Shown here piece by piece: positions 8,683-18,743 of a DNA stretch of 46,929 nucleotides (positions within the stretch are counted from its first letter, which is position 1; the number at the start of each line of letters is the position of its first letter). The DNA lies in the NCBI RefSeq assembly GCF_024124375.1, contig NZ_JAMXRZ010000019.1, positions 1 through 46,929 of the forward strand, read 5' to 3'. A program made the position numbers and the translations under genes. The notes beneath the pieces are model-generated. The model made no database searches, had not been told where the DNA came from, and saw only the letters and a list, made by a program, of their open reading frames with translations. The stretch is from Klenkia sp. PcliD-1-E (GTDB lineage Bacteria > Actinomycetota > Actinomycetes > Mycobacteriales > Geodermatophilaceae).

Positions 8683-9567
8683 GTGGCCCCGTCTGACCGT
8701 CGTCTCCTGCTCGTGCACGCCCACCCCGACGACGAGTCGATCAACAACGGGGCCACCATGGCGCGCTACGTCGCCGAGGGCGCGCACGTCACCCTGCTCA
8801 CCTGCACGCTGGGGGAGGAGGGCGAGATCCTCGTCCCGGAGCTGGCCGGGCTGGCCGCCGACCAGGCCGACCAGCTCGGCGGGTACCGCATCGTCGAGCT
8901 GGAGCGGGCGATGGCCGCCCTGGGCGTGACCGACCACCGCTTCCTCGGCGGCACCGGCCGCTGGCGGGACTCCGGCATGGTCGGCACCCCGGCCAACGCC
9001 CACCCCCGGGCGTTCTGGAACGCCGACCTCGACGAGGCCGTGGCCGCCGCCGTGGCCGTGCTGCGGGAGGTCCGGCCCCAGGTCGTGGTCGGCTACGACG
9101 AGCACGGCGGGTACGGCCACCCCGACCACGTGCAGGCCCACCGGGTGACCATGGCCGCTGCCGACGCCGCGGCCGATGCCGGGTACCGGCCGGACCTGGG
9201 CGAGCCGCACCACGTGGCCAAGCTCTACTGGACCTGCGTGCCCGTGTCGGTGCTGCAGCAGGGCCTGGACGCCCTGGCCGCCGCCGGCACCGGGTACGAC
9301 GGCGTCACCGACGCCCGGGAGATCCCCTTCGCCGCCGAGGACGCCGACGTCAGCTGCGAGCTCGACGGCGCCGCCTTCCGCGGGGAGAAGGCCGCCGCGA
9401 TGGCCGCGCACGCCACCCAGCTGACCCTGGACGGCGACTTCTTCGCGCTGTCGAACAACCTCGGCCAGGAGGTCCTCACCACCGAGTACTACCGCCTGGT
9501 GCGTGGCGAGCGCGGGCCCGGCGACGGGCCGCACGGCTGGGAGACCGACCTGTTCGCGGGCCTGTGA
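8683..9567 (+). CDS. mshB: Mycothiol deacetylase MshB
   Basis: 294 residues of the PIG-L/LmbE zinc deacetylase family. The AHPDDE motif (H14, D17) and GHPDH motif (H149) carry the metal ligands known from Msh[17 protein letters not shown] and the [17 protein letters not shown] region are typical of MshB rather than the related mycothiol conjugate amidase. MshB removes acetate from GlcNAc-inositol, the second step of mycothiol synthesis. The GTG at 8683 is the start that places the catalytic motif at the usual position; AGGGG lies upstream. No other mycothiol gene is in the window. Confidence 0.9.
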   Translation: MAPSDRRLLLVHAHPDDESINNGATMARYVAEGAHVTLLTCTLGEEGEILVPELAGLAADQADQLGGYRIVELERAMAALGVTDHRFLGGTGRWRDSGMVGTPANAHPRAFWNADLDEAVAAAVAVLREVRPQVVVGYDEHGGYGHPDHVQAHRVTMAAADAAADAGYRPDLGEPHHVAKLYWTCVPVSVLQQGLDALAAAGTGYDGVTDAREIPFAAEDADVSCELDGAAFRGEKAAAMAAHATQLTLDGDFFALSNNLGQEVLTTEYYRLVRGERGPGDGPHGWETDLFAGL

Positions 9568-9959
9568 GCGGCCTGCGCACCACCGGCTGGGCGCTGCTGG
9601 CCGTCGCCGTCGCCTTCTGGCTGGCGGTGGTGGAGGTGTTCTGGCTGCCGCTGCGGGTCGGGTCGGTGCCCGTGCCGCTGTCGGTGGTCGGTGCTGGGGT
9701 GGGCAACCTGATGCTGGTCGCGTGGGCGCACCGGCTGTCGGGGTCCCGGCTGGTCGCCGTCCTGCCGGTGGTGACCTGGCTGGTCGTGGCGGTCGGCGCC
9801 TCGGTGCGCCGGCCGGAGGGCGACCTGGTGATCACCGGGGCGACCACCGCGACCCAGGTCGTGGGCCTGGCGTTCCTGCTGGTCGGGGTGCTCTTCGGTT
9901 CCTTCGCGGTCGGGCGCGCGCTCAGCCGCGGCGGTAGTGGTAGCGGTGGTGCTCGATGA
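9564..9959 (+). CDS. Small integral membrane protein downstream of mshB
   Basis: 131 residues, four predicted membrane helices (about 8-28, 38-56, 63-80, 95-115), and a Gly/Ser/Arg-rich end. The GTG start overlaps the mshB stop (GTGA), so it is coupled to mshB. A small membrane protein of this kind (DUF6113-like, by memory) commonly follows mshB in actinobacteria. Function unknown. The last 38 bases overlap the end of the convergent GNAT gene. Confidence 0.75.
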   Translation: MSGLRTTGWALLAVAVAFWLAVVEVFWLPLRVGSVPVPLSVVGAGVGNLMLVAWAHRLSGSRLVAVLPVVTWLVVAVGASVRRPEGDLVITGATTATQVVGLAFLLVGVLFGSFAVGRALSRGGSGSGGAR

Positions 9960-10665
9960 AGCCCAGCCGGCGGTACAGGGCCCGGGCGGGCGCGTTGCCG
10001 GCGACCACCTGCAGGTAGCACCAGCGGGCCCCGGCGTCGACGGCCCAGGACTGCAGCGCCCGGGTCAGCGACGTGGCCAGCCCGCCGCGCCGGGCGCGCT
10101 CGGCGACGGTGACCGCGGTGATGCCGAGCCAGTCGTCGGTCAGCACCCCGCGGGCGACCGCCACCACCGCGCCGTCGTCCTCCCGGACCGAGGCGAAGGC
10201 CAGCCGGTCGGCGCCGGTGAGCACGGCCCGCGCCCCGGGCGGGAGCGGGTCGCCGCCGTGCTGCCGGGCGGCGTCCAGCCAGGCGTCGTCGGGCACCGGT
10301 GCCAGCTCGACGCGGGGAGGGGGACCGATCGGGTCCAGCTCGGTGGTGAGCACCAGGGTGTCCTCGTCGCGCTCCCAGCCGGCGGCGGCGAAGGCGGCAT
10401 CGGCCGGGCGGGCCTGCCGGCCGGGCAGCTGCACGCAGGGCCGCAGCCCGCGGTCGCGGTACCAGTCCCCGACGGCGGCGACCGCGTCGGGCAGCGGCAC
10501 CCCCGGGTCGCCGACGGCGAGCGCGGAGTGCGCCCGGCTGGAGTACCCGGCGCCCCCGGCCCGCAGCAGCCACGCGCCCAACTGCTGCACCTCGCCGCCG
10601 CGCCACCCGCGCGCGGCGAGCAGTTCGAGCTCGACGACGTCGAGCGGGCTGCGGCGCTGACCCAC
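9922..10665 (-). CDS. GNAT-family N-acetyltransferase
   Basis: 247 residues. The C-terminal half is a GNAT fold: VTVAERARRGGLATSLTRALQSWA is the acetyl-CoA binding motif A and [17 protein letters not shown] is motif B. The N-terminal half (SRAHSALAVGDPGVPLPDAV...) resembles the double-domain cg3035/Rv0428c group, so the protein may be a tandem GNAT with a degenerate first domain. The GTG at 10665 has an excellent GAGGAGG site 4-5 bases upstream, which decides the start. Substrate unknown. Convergent with the mshB unit. Confidence 0.82.
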   Translation of the reverse strand: MGQRRSPLDVVELELLAARGWRGGEVQQLGAWLLRAGGAGYSSRAHSALAVGDPGVPLPDAVAAVGDWYRDRGLRPCVQLPGRQARPADAAFAAAGWERDEDTLVLTTELDPIGPPPRVELAPVPDDAWLDAARQHGGDPLPPGARAVLTGADRLAFASVREDDGAVVAVARGVLTDDWLGITAVTVAERARRGGLATSLTRALQSWAVDAGARWCYLQVVAGNAPARALYRRLGFIEHHRYHYRRG

Positions 10666-10786
10666 GGCTCCTCCTCGGTCCGACCCGGTGGGGTGGTGAG
10701 GCGACCCTGGTCTCGCTGGGCCCCGTCCCCGGACCCATACTGGTGCCACCCAGAAGCGCTCTGGCCCGCACCCCGGAGGGACCCCC

Positions 10787-11107
10787 GTGACCTACGTCAT
10801 CACCCAGGCATGCGTCGACGTCCTCGACAAGGCGTGCATCGACGAGTGCCCGGTGGACTGCATCTACGAGGGCGACCGGATGCTCTACATCCACCCCGAC
10901 GAGTGCGTGGACTGCGGCGCCTGCGAGCCGGTCTGCCCGGTCGAGGCCATCTACTACGAGGACGACGTCCCGGACAAGTGGAAGGACTTCTACAACGCCA
11001 ACGTGGAGTTCTTCTCCGAGCTGGGCAGCCCCGGCGGCGCGGCCCGCACCGGCAAGGTCGGCAAGGACCACCCGCTGGTCGCGGCGCTGCCGCCGCAGGG
11101 GGAGTGA
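10787..11107 (+). CDS. fdxA: Seven/eight-iron ferredoxin
   Basis: 106 residues. Cys at 9, 17, 21, 25 and 40, 43, 46, 50 match the FdxA type with one [3Fe-4S] and one [4Fe-4S] cluster. YVITQACVDVLDKACIDECP is nearly the family consensus. It carries electrons in the cytoplasm, often to cytochromes P450 or other reductases; no such partner is adjacent. GTG start with GGAGGG six bases upstream. A -10-like CATACT lies at 10736-10741. Overlaps dapC (GTGA). Confidence 0.95.
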   Translation: MTYVITQACVDVLDKACIDECPVDCIYEGDRMLYIHPDECVDCGACEPVCPVEAIYYEDDVPDKWKDFYNANVEFFSELGSPGGAARTGKVGKDHPLVAALPPQGE

Positions 11108-12201
11108 CCTCCCGCTCGCTGCCGGACTTCCCCTGGGACTCGCTCCGGCCGGCCCGCGCGCGGGCGGCCGAGCACCCGGGGGGCACGGTGGACCTGTCGA
11201 TCGGCACGCCGGTCGACCCCACACCCGACGTGCTGCGGACGGCGCTGGCCGACGCCGCCGACGCCCCCGGCTACCCGACCGCGCTGGGGACCGCTGACCT
11301 GCGCACCGCCGCGGCCGGCTGGTTGTCCCGCCGCCTCGGCGTGCAGCTGGCCGACCCGCTGGGTGCGCTGCCGTCGGTCGTCCCGACCGTCGGCTCCAAG
11401 GAGCTCGTCGCGCTGCTGCCCACCCTGCTGGGCCTGCGGGCCGGCACGGTCGTCATCCCCGAGGTCGCCTACCCCACCTACGAGGTCGGCGCGGTCGTGG
11501 CCGGCCTGCCGGTGGTGCGCAGCGACACCCCGCCGGACGCCGTCGCCGACCCGGCGCTGGTCTGGCTGAACTCCCCGGGCAACCCGCACGGCCGGGTGCT
11601 GTCGCCCGAGCAGCTGCGCGCCTGGGTGGCGTGGGGCCGCGAGCGCGGCGTGCCCGTGGTCGCCGACGAGTGCTACGTCGAGCTGGGCTGGGACGCCGCC
11701 CCCACCTCGGTGCTGCACCCGTCCGTCTCCGGGGGCACCCACGAGGGCCTGCTGGCCGTGCACTCGCTGTCCAAGCAGTCCACCGCGGCGGGCTACCGGG
11801 CCGGGCTGCTGTCCGGCGACCCCGCCCTGGTCGGCCGGGTCTGGGAGGCGCGCCGGCACCTGGGCCTGCTGGTGCCCGGACCGGTGCAGGCCGCGATGGT
11901 GGCGGCGCTGGCCGACGACGAGCACGTCGAGCTGGCCCGGGCCCGCTACGGCGCCCGGCGCCGGCGGCTGCGCGCGGCGGTGGAGGCCTGGGGCGGGCGG
12001 GTCGAGCACTCCGAGGCCGGCCTGTACCTGTGGGTCACCCGGGACGAGGACTGCTGGACGACCGTCGACCGCCTGGCCGACCTCGGCGTCGTCGTGGCCC
12101 CGGGGTCGTTCTACGGCCCGGCGGGGGAGCGGCACGTGCGCATGGCGCTGACCGCCACCGACGAGCGGGTGGACGCCGCCGTCGCGCGGCTGTCCTCCTG
12201 A
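11104..12201 (+). CDS. dapC: Succinyldiaminopimelate transaminase (DapC-type aminotransferase)
   Basis: 365 residues, fold-type I PLP aminotransferase. NSPGNPHG, VVADECYVELGW and the PLP-lysine motif SLSKQS are present. Close to the actinobacterial DapC group that follows the ferredoxin gene; the enzyme makes N-succinyl-LL-2,6-diaminopimelate for lysine and peptidoglycan. dapD and dapE about 3 kb away support the assignment. The GTG start overlaps the ferredoxin stop. Substrate is inferred from context; aminotransferase class is certain. Confidence 0.88.
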   Translation: MTSRSLPDFPWDSLRPARARAAEHPGGTVDLSIGTPVDPTPDVLRTALADAADAPGYPTALGTADLRTAAAGWLSRRLGVQLADPLGALPSVVPTVGSKELVALLPTLLGLRAGTVVIPEVAYPTYEVGAVVAGLPVVRSDTPPDAVADPALVWLNSPGNPHGRVLSPEQLRAWVAWGRERGVPVVADECYVELGWDAAPTSVLHPSVSGGTHEGLLAVHSLSKQSTAAGYRAGLLSGDPALVGRVWEARRHLGLLVPGPVQAAMVAALADDEHVELARARYGARRRRLRAAVEAWGGRVEHSEAGLYLWVTRDEDCWTTVDRLADLGVVVAPGSFYGPAGERHVRMALTATDERVDAAVARLSS

Positions 12202-12211
12202 CCCGACGTCC

Positions 12212-13105
12212 CTAGACCGCCAGCTGCAGGCGGAGCACCGCGCCGACGTCGTCGGCGGCGTCCTGCGACCAACCGTCGGCCGGCGTCCAGCGCCAGTTGG
12301 TGTACTGCACCTCCGTGAGCTGCAGGTTCTGCGCGTGCGCGACGGCCCAGGTGACCTCGGGCCAGCCGGTGACGCCGACCTGCACGACGCCACCGGGCTG
12401 CACCGTCGGGGAGCCGGCCTCCCGGCGGACGACGTCGGCGACCGCGGCGGCCCGGTCGTCCACCGGCCCGGCCGCCTGCGGGGGCGAGTAGGTGCACGAC
12501 AGGGCGGCGGGGGTGGTCGCCAGCAGGGCGCCCGCCAGCGTCGTGCCCATCTCCTCCCACTGCTGGTAGGCCTCGGGGAACCCGGACCGCTGCACGGTCT
12601 GCGCGACCTCGGTGAGCCGGCCGGTCTCCCAGCCGGGGACCTCGACCAGGCCGTCGAGGAACTTCCCCGTCGCGTAGACCGGGTCCTGCACCTGCTCCGG
12701 CGACCCCCAGCCCTGCGAGGGCCGCTGCTGGAACAGGCCGAGGGAGTCGCGGTCGCCGTAGGCGAGGTTGCGCAACCGGGACTCCTGCTGGGCGGTGGCC
12801 AGCGCGATCACGGTGGCCCGCTCGGGCAGCCCGCGGCTGCGCGCGACGGCGGCGATGGTGGCGGCGTTGGCCGCCTGCTCGTTGGTGATGGTCAGCGCCG
12901 ACCCGGCGACCGTGCAGCGACCGGCCACCGGCGGCACCCCCTGGCTGTCGGTGTCCCAGGACAGGCCGACGACGGCCACCACGACGACCAGCAGCGGGGC
13001 CCACAGCCCGGCCATCCGGCCGGCGCGCTTCTTCCGGCGTCGGGCGGGCGGACGCGGACGCGGGCGCGGGCGGGGCCGCTGGGCCGCCGTCCGTGCGCTG
13101 GTCAC
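12212..13105 (-). CDS. Membrane-anchored lytic-transglycosylase-like protein
   Basis: 297 residues. The N-terminus is cytoplasmic and strongly basic (RPRPRPRPRP...RRRKKR), followed by one membrane helix (WAPLLVVVVAVVGL), so the rest is extracytoplasmic. The segment ATAQQESRLRNLAYGDRDSLGLFQQRPSQGWG is the SLT-like module found in actinobacterial cell-wall hydrolases, with Glu in QQES as likely catalytic acid. The last roughly 100 residues are not recognised. GTG at 13105 follows TACCCT (13118-13113) by seven bases, so it looks leaderless. Probably acts on peptidoglycan. Confidence 0.75.
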   Translation of the reverse strand: MTSARTAAQRPRPRPRPRPPARRRKKRAGRMAGLWAPLLVVVVAVVGLSWDTDSQGVPPVAGRCTVAGSALTITNEQAANAATIAAVARSRGLPERATVIALATAQQESRLRNLAYGDRDSLGLFQQRPSQGWGSPEQVQDPVYATGKFLDGLVEVPGWETGRLTEVAQTVQRSGFPEAYQQWEEMGTTLAGALLATTPAALSCTYSPPQAAGPVDDRAAAVADVVRREAGSPTVQPGGVVQVGVTGWPEVTWAVAHAQNLQLTEVQYTNWRWTPADGWSQDAADDVGAVLRLQLAV

Positions 13106-13175
13106 CGTTCCCAGGGTAGGTGGGGCGCGCGCGATGCCCTGTCCGGACACGGCGGTGCTGGCTAGCCTCTGCGCC
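13106..13175. promoter_or_regulatory. Divergent leaderless promoters
   Basis: Minus strand: -10 TACCCT at 13118-13113, seven bases before GTG 13105. Plus strand: -10 TAGCCT at 13163-13168, seven bases before GTG 13176. No ribosome-binding site on either side. Confidence 0.6.
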
Positions 13176-14276
13176 GTGACCGACCACCTGCTGCCCGGAG
13201 TCCGCGCCACGAAGGTCGGGACCGACCGGCTGACCCAGCAGGTGCTGCACCGCGAGGACGTCGACCCCCACGGCGGCGGCGAGGTGGTGCTGCTGGTGCA
13301 CGGCAACGTCAGCTCGGCCCTGTTCTGGCAGCAGCCGCTGCTGGCGCTGGAGGGCCCGTGGCGGGTGCTGGCGGTCGACCTGCGCGGCTTCGGCGGCACC
13401 GACCCGGCCCCGGTCGACGCCACCCGCGGCGTGCGCGACTGGTCCGACGACCTCGAGGCGCTGGTCACCGCGCTGGGTGCCGACAGCGTGCACCTGGTCG
13501 GCTGGAGCATGGGCGGCGGCGTGGTGCTGCAGCACCTGCTCGACCACGCCGACCGGGTCGGGTCGGTCACCCTCGTGGCGCCGGTCTCGCCGTTCGGCTT
13601 CGGCGGGACGGCGGGCCCCGACGGCCACCGCGTGCACCCCGACGGCACCGGTGCCGGCGCCGGCGGGGCCAACCCGGACTTCGTCGCGGCACTGGCCGCC
13701 GGGGACACCACCGCCGACGCGCCCACCAGCCCGCGCTCGATCCTCCGGGCCTTCTACGTGGCGCCGGGCAGCCTGCCGGTCGACGAGCAGCTGGAGGACG
13801 TCTACGTCGCCTCCATGCTCACCACCCGCACCGGCGAGGACCACTACCCCGGCGACGTCGTGGCCGCCGACGCCTGGCCGGGCGCAGCGCCGGGCAGCCG
13901 CGGGGTGCTGAACACCATGGCCCCGACGGTCATGGACCTCTCGGGCATCACCGAGCTGCCGGTCAAGCCGCCGGTGCTGTGGGTCCGGGGCGACGCCGAC
14001 CAGATCGTCAGCGACACCTCCGCCTTCGACCTGGCGTTCCTCGGCTCGATCGGCGCGGTGCCCGGCTGGCCCGGCGCGGAGGCCTTCCCGCCCCAGCCGA
14101 TGGTCACCCAGACCCGCACCGTGCTCGACCGCTACGCCGCCAGCGGCGGGTCCTACCGCGAGGTCGTGCTGCCCGGGGTCGGCCACTCCCCGCACGTGGA
14201 GCGGCCCCAGGAGTTCGTCGTCGCCGTCCTGGAGCACCTCACCGCGCCGCCGGCGGAGCCCGCCGGCCTCACCTGA
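13176..14276 (+). CDS. Alpha/beta hydrolase
   Basis: 366 residues. Oxyanion-hole motif LLVHGNVSSALFW, nucleophile elbow VGWSMGGG, acid in VRGDADQIV and His in GVGHSPHVERP form the expected triad. It has a long insert between the elbow and the acid (cap domain, about residues 135-250). Substrate unknown; could be an esterase or lipase-like enzyme. Leaderless-type start. The stop overlaps the convergent methyltransferase by eight bases. Confidence 0.85.
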   Translation: MTDHLLPGVRATKVGTDRLTQQVLHREDVDPHGGGEVVLLVHGNVSSALFWQQPLLALEGPWRVLAVDLRGFGGTDPAPVDATRGVRDWSDDLEALVTALGADSVHLVGWSMGGGVVLQHLLDHADRVGSVTLVAPVSPFGFGGTAGPDGHRVHPDGTGAGAGGANPDFVAALAAGDTTADAPTSPRSILRAFYVAPGSLPVDEQLEDVYVASMLTTRTGEDHYPGDVVAADAWPGAAPGSRGVLNTMAPTVMDLSGITELPVKPPVLWVRGDADQIVSDTSAFDLAFLGSIGAVPGWPGAEAFPPQPMVTQTRTVLDRYAASGGSYREVVLPGVGHSPHVERPQEFVVAVLEHLTAPPAEPAGLT

Positions 14277-14985
14277 GGTGGACGACGACCCCGGCCGCGT
14301 CCTCGCCGGGCGGCCGCCCGGTCCAGGCCTCCTCGACCGCGACCACGGTCAGCCCGGCGTCGAGGGCCAGTGCCCGGAGGTCGTCGACGGTCAGGTGACG
14401 TACGCGGTCGACCCGGTGTGACCCGTCGCCCATCACGAAGTCGAAGACGAGCAGGCCGGTGGCCGGGTCGACCCAGGACTCCACCGAACCCTCCTCGCCG
14501 GGCCCCCAGGTGACCGGCCGGGGTCCGACCGGGCGCGGGAGAGCGAGCACCCCCATCTCCACGAGGAGGGTGCCTCCCGGGAGCAGCAGCCCGCCTGCAC
14601 TGCGCAGCGCGGCGACCTGGCGCTGCGCCGTCGGCAGCATCCAGATGCTGTTGCAGGCGATGAGGACCACCCCGTAGCGCCGTTCGTCGACGACGGCGTC
14701 CATGCTCTCGACCCGGCTCCGCACGAGTTCGGCGCCTGGCTTGGACCGGAGCACGGCGACCATCTCGGGGGACACGTCGCTCGCGGTGACGTCGAGCCCG
14801 GCCTGGGCGAGGGGGATGGCGAGCCGGCCGGTACCGGCGGCGAGCTCGAGCACCGGTCGCCCGGCCGCGAGCGCGACGACCCGTCCCACCAGGGCGGTCA
14901 CCGTGCTGGTGTCCTCCCAGCGGTCGTAGTCGGCCGCCCAGACCCGGCCGTACTCGGTGTCCGGGTCATCGGGTGTCGTCGCCAC
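14269..14985 (-). CDS. Class I SAM-dependent methyltransferase
   Basis: 238 residues. Motif I VLELAAGTGRLAIPLA, then VTASDVSPEMVAVL and a motif IV-like VVLIACNSIWML. Starts with the YGRVWAADYDRWED pattern of small ubiE-like methyltransferases. GTG start at 14985. It is followed 14 bp upstream by dapD on the same strand, so the two may be cotranscribed. Substrate unknown. Confidence 0.85.
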   Translation of the reverse strand: MATTPDDPDTEYGRVWAADYDRWEDTSTVTALVGRVVALAAGRPVLELAAGTGRLAIPLAQAGLDVTASDVSPEMVAVLRSKPGAELVRSRVESMDAVVDERRYGVVLIACNSIWMLPTAQRQVAALRSAGGLLLPGGTLLVEMGVLALPRPVGPRPVTWGPGEEGSVESWVDPATGLLVFDFVMGDGSHRVDRVRHLTVDDLRALALDAGLTVVAVEEAWTGRPPGEDAAGVVVHLR

Positions 14986-14999
14986 CGGGCTCTGGCCGG

Positions 15000-15977
15000 T
15001 CAGTTGGCGTGCAGGGCGGCGTTGAGCGCGCCCCAGTCGCCGTCGCGAGGCAAGGCCTCCAGCGCGCCGGACACCGAGTTGCGGCGGAACAGCAGCCCGG
15101 GCTTCCCGGACAGCTCCACCGCCTTGACCACCGACCCGTCGGGCAGCGTCACCCGCGAGCCGGCGGTGACGTAGCAGCCGGCCTCGACCACGGACTTGTC
15201 GCCGAGGGAGATGCCGATGCCGGCGTTGGCGCCCAGCAGGCAGCCGGACCCGATCGACACGACCTGCTTCCCGCCGCCGGACAGCGTGCCCATGATCGAG
15301 GCGCCGCCGCCGACGTCGGAGTCCGCGCCCACCACCACACCGGCGGAGATGCGGCCCTCCACCATGGAGGGGCCGAGCGTCCCGGCGTTGAAGTTCACGA
15401 AGCCCTCGTGCATGACCGTGGTGCCCTCGGCCAGGTGCGCACCCAGTCGCACCCGGTCGCCGTCGCCGATGCGCACGCCGGAGGGGAGCACGTAGTCGAC
15501 CATCCGAGGGAACTTGTCGACGTGGGTGACGGTGACGTGCCCGTGCGCGGCCCGCACCTTCGCCGCGCGCACCGGCGTCCAGTCCGCGGCCTCGACCGGG
15601 CCGGCCGTCGTCCAGGCGACGTTGGTGAGCAGGCCGAACTGGCCGTCCAGGCTGAGCCCGTGCGGACGGACGAGGCGGTGGGAGAGCAGGTGCAGCCGGA
15701 GGTAGACGTCGTGGGCGTCCACCGGCGCGGCCGCGAGGTCGGCGATCGTCGTCCGGACGCCGACCACCTCGACGCCCCGGGCGTCGTCCACGCGCACCAG
15801 GGACCCGAAGTCCGGGCCCAGCTCGCCCTCCAGCTCCAGGGTGCCCAGCCGCTCGGTGCCCGTGCCGCCGTCCACCGCGCCCAGCGCGGGGGAGGGGAAC
15901 CAGGTGTCGAGGACGACGCCGGCGGTGGTCACGGTGGCCAGGCCGACGGCGGTGGCGCCGGTGGGTGCATCAGTCAC
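15000..15977 (-). CDS. dapD: Tetrahydrodipicolinate N-succinyltransferase
   Basis: 325 residues, the long actinobacterial DapD form. A central left-handed beta-helix is visible as hexapeptide repeats ([53 protein letters not shown]). It succinylates tetrahydrodipicolinate using succinyl-CoA in diaminopimelate synthesis. Divergent from dapE, 35 bp apart. GTG start preceded by TACGCT (15991-15986) by eight bases, leaderless-type. Confidence 0.94.
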   Translation of the reverse strand: MTDAPTGATAVGLATVTTAGVVLDTWFPSPALGAVDGGTGTERLGTLELEGELGPDFGSLVRVDDARGVEVVGVRTTIADLAAAPVDAHDVYLRLHLLSHRLVRPHGLSLDGQFGLLTNVAWTTAGPVEAADWTPVRAAKVRAAHGHVTVTHVDKFPRMVDYVLPSGVRIGDGDRVRLGAHLAEGTTVMHEGFVNFNAGTLGPSMVEGRISAGVVVGADSDVGGGASIMGTLSGGGKQVVSIGSGCLLGANAGIGISLGDKSVVEAGCYVTAGSRVTLPDGSVVKAVELSGKPGLLFRRNSVSGALEALPRDGDWGALNAALHAN

Positions 15978-16012
15978 GGGGCCCGAGCGTAGGCGACCGT
16001 AGGCTGCCGCCC
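15978..16012. promoter_or_regulatory. Compact bidirectional promoter between dapD and dapE
   Basis: Only 35 bp separate two GTG starts. Minus: TACGCT at 15991-15986, 8 bases to dapD. Plus: TAGGCT at 16000-16005, 7 bases to dapE. The -35 of each must lie inside the other gene's start, so the two promoters overlap physically. Confidence 0.6.
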
Positions 16013-17139
16013 GTGACCGTTCCGGCCCTCGACCTGACCGCCGACGTCCTCACCCTCACCCGGGCCCTGGTCGACGTCCCGTCCGTCTCGGGCACCGAGG
16101 AGCCGCTGGCCGACGCCGTCGAGGCGGCGCTGCGCGGCCTCGGCGGCCTGGAGGTGGTCCGGATCGGCAACTGCGTGCTGGCCCGAACCGACCTCGACCG
16201 CGACACCCGCGTCGTGCTCGCCGGCCACCTGGACACCGTGCCGATCGCCGACAACGTGCCCAGCCGGGTGGAGACCGTGGACGGCGAGGAGCGGCTGTAC
16301 GGCTGCGGCACCAGCGACATGAAGGCGGGCGATGCGCTGATGCTGCGGGTCGCCGGGCTCCTCGGCGTCCCCGGCGCGCAGCCCGCGCACGACCTGACGT
16401 TCGTGTTCTACGACAACGAGGAGGTCGAGGCCGTGAAGAACGGTCTCGGCCGGGTGGCCCGCGAGCTGCGCGGCTGGCTGTACGGCGACCTCGCCATACT
16501 GCTCGAGCCCACCGACGGCGACGTCGAGGGCGGCTGCCAGGGCACGATGCGCGTCGTCCTCACCGTGCCCGGCGAGCGGGCGCACAGCGCGCGGTCCTGG
16601 CTGGGCCGCAACGCCATCCACGGGGCCTCGTCGATCCTGGCCGTCCTGGAGGCCTACGAGGCGCGCGAGGTCGAGATCGACGGGCTGCGCTTCCGCGAGG
16701 GCCTCAACGCGGTGCGGATCGAGGGCGGGGTGGCCGGCAACGTCGTCCCCGACGAGTGCCGGGTGACCGTGAACTTCCGGTTCGCCCCCGACCGCGACGA
16801 GGACGCCGCCGAGGCGCACGTCCGCGAGGTCTTCGCCGACGCGCTCGCCGCCGGGGTCACCCTCGAGGTCACCGACATGTCCGGCGGTGCGCTGCCGGGC
16901 CTGTCCGAGCCCGCGGCCGCCGCGTTCGTCGCCGCGGTCGGACGGCCGGCCAGGGCCAAGCTGGGCTGGACCGACGTCGCACGGTTCGCCGCCTTCGGGA
17001 TCCCCGCGGTCAACTACGGTCCCGGGGACCCGAACCAGGCCCACCAGCGCGGCGAGCACGTCCGGGTCGACCGGCTGCAGCCCGCCGAGGACGCCCTGGT
17101 GGCCTTCCTGACCGCACCGACCAGCACGGGGGACACGGC

Positions 17140-17143
<4 letters not shown>
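16013..17143 (+). CDS. dapE: Succinyl-diaminopimelate desuccinylase
   Basis: 376 residues of the M20 metallopeptidase family. Metal-ligand motifs [22 protein letters not shown] and the distal [10 protein letters not shown] are all intact, with an inserted dimerisation domain in the middle. It hydrolyses N-succinyl-LL-DAP to LL-DAP. With dapC and dapD the window carries three succinylase-branch enzymes. Leaderless-type GTG. The stop overlaps the next gene (ATGA). Confidence 0.94.
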
Positions 17144-17946
<803 letters not shown>

Positions 17947-17950
17947 CCCG

Positions 17951-18289
17951 GTGATGACGTTCGTCGTCTTCGTCGTCGGCCTGGTGCTTGTCGGCGGGCT
18001 GCTGTTCCTCGGCGCCTCGCTGCTGCTGGGCCGCGGGGAGACCCAGCCGCCCGCGGAGCTCGACCGCTCGCCGGTGGAGCTGCCCGACGACCGGCCGGTC
18101 ACCGGGGACGACGTCCGGGCGCTGCAGGTGTCGGTGACCGTCCGGGGCTACCGGATGACCGAGGTCGACTGGCTCCTGGAGCAGTTGGCGCAGACCATCG
18201 ACGAGCGCGACGTCGAGATCGCGCAGCTGCGCGCCGCGCAGCCCGCAGAGGACCCTGCTGTGGACGACGAGGAGGACCCGGGTGCCTGA
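17951..18289 (+). CDS. Small DivIVA-domain membrane protein
   Basis: 112 residues from the GTG at 17951, or 111 from the ATG at 17954. One N-terminal membrane helix (about 3-27), then a segment VTGDDVRALQVSVTVRGYRMTEVDWLLEQLAQTIDERD that resembles the DivIVA N-terminal curvature-sensing coiled coil, and an acidic tail. DivIVA-like proteins help localise cell-wall growth; here this is only a family inference. Overlaps the following gene by eight bases. Confidence 0.75.
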   Translation: MMTFVVFVVGLVLVGGLLFLGASLLLGRGETQPPAELDRSPVELPDDRPVTGDDVRALQVSVTVRGYRMTEVDWLLEQLAQTIDERDVEIAQLRAAQPAEDPAVDDEEDPGA

Positions 18290-18743
18290 GCTGGTCGAGA
18301 CCGTGGACGTCGACGCCCCGCGGGAGCAGGTGTTCGCCGCGCTGGTCGACTGGACCACGCAGGGCGAGTGGATGCTGCTCACCGACGTCCGCACCGTCGA
18401 CGGCCCCGCGCAGGAGGTGGGCGGCCGGATCGAGGCGGTCACCGGCATCCCGCTGCCCGGCGGGCGGCGCCTGGGTGTGCTGGACCGGATGACCATCACC
18501 GGCTGGGAGCCGCCGAGCGTGGTGGACGTGCGGCACACCGGGCGCGTGGTGCGGGGCACGGGCAGCTTCCAGGTGCGCGAGCGCGCGGGCGGTGGGTCCA
18601 CCTTCGTCTGGGTGGAGACCCTCGACCTGCCGCTGGGTGCGCTGGGCCGGCTGGGCTGGCCGCTGGTCAAGCCCGGCTTCGTGGCCGGCGTGCGGCTGTC
18701 GCTGAAGCGGTTCGCCCGCTACGCGGAGTCGCGCGCCCGCTGA
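18282..18743 (+). CDS. SRPBCC-family protein
   Basis: 153 residues with the START/Bet v1-like pattern: VDVDAPREQVFAALVDWTTQGEWM at the N-terminus, central strands and a C-terminal helix (VAGVRLSLKRFARYAE). Such proteins bind hydrophobic ligands; some are toxin partners of MT0933-type antitoxins in mycobacteria, but here the antitoxin-like gene is 13 kb away. GTG start overlapping the DivIVA-like gene. The last 25 bases overlap the convergent minus-strand gene. Confidence 0.82.
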   Translation: MPELVETVDVDAPREQVFAALVDWTTQGEWMLLTDVRTVDGPAQEVGGRIEAVTGIPLPGGRRLGVLDRMTITGWEPPSVVDVRHTGRVVRGTGSFQVRERAGGGSTFVWVETLDLPLGALGRLGWPLVKPGFVAGVRLSLKRFARYAESRAR

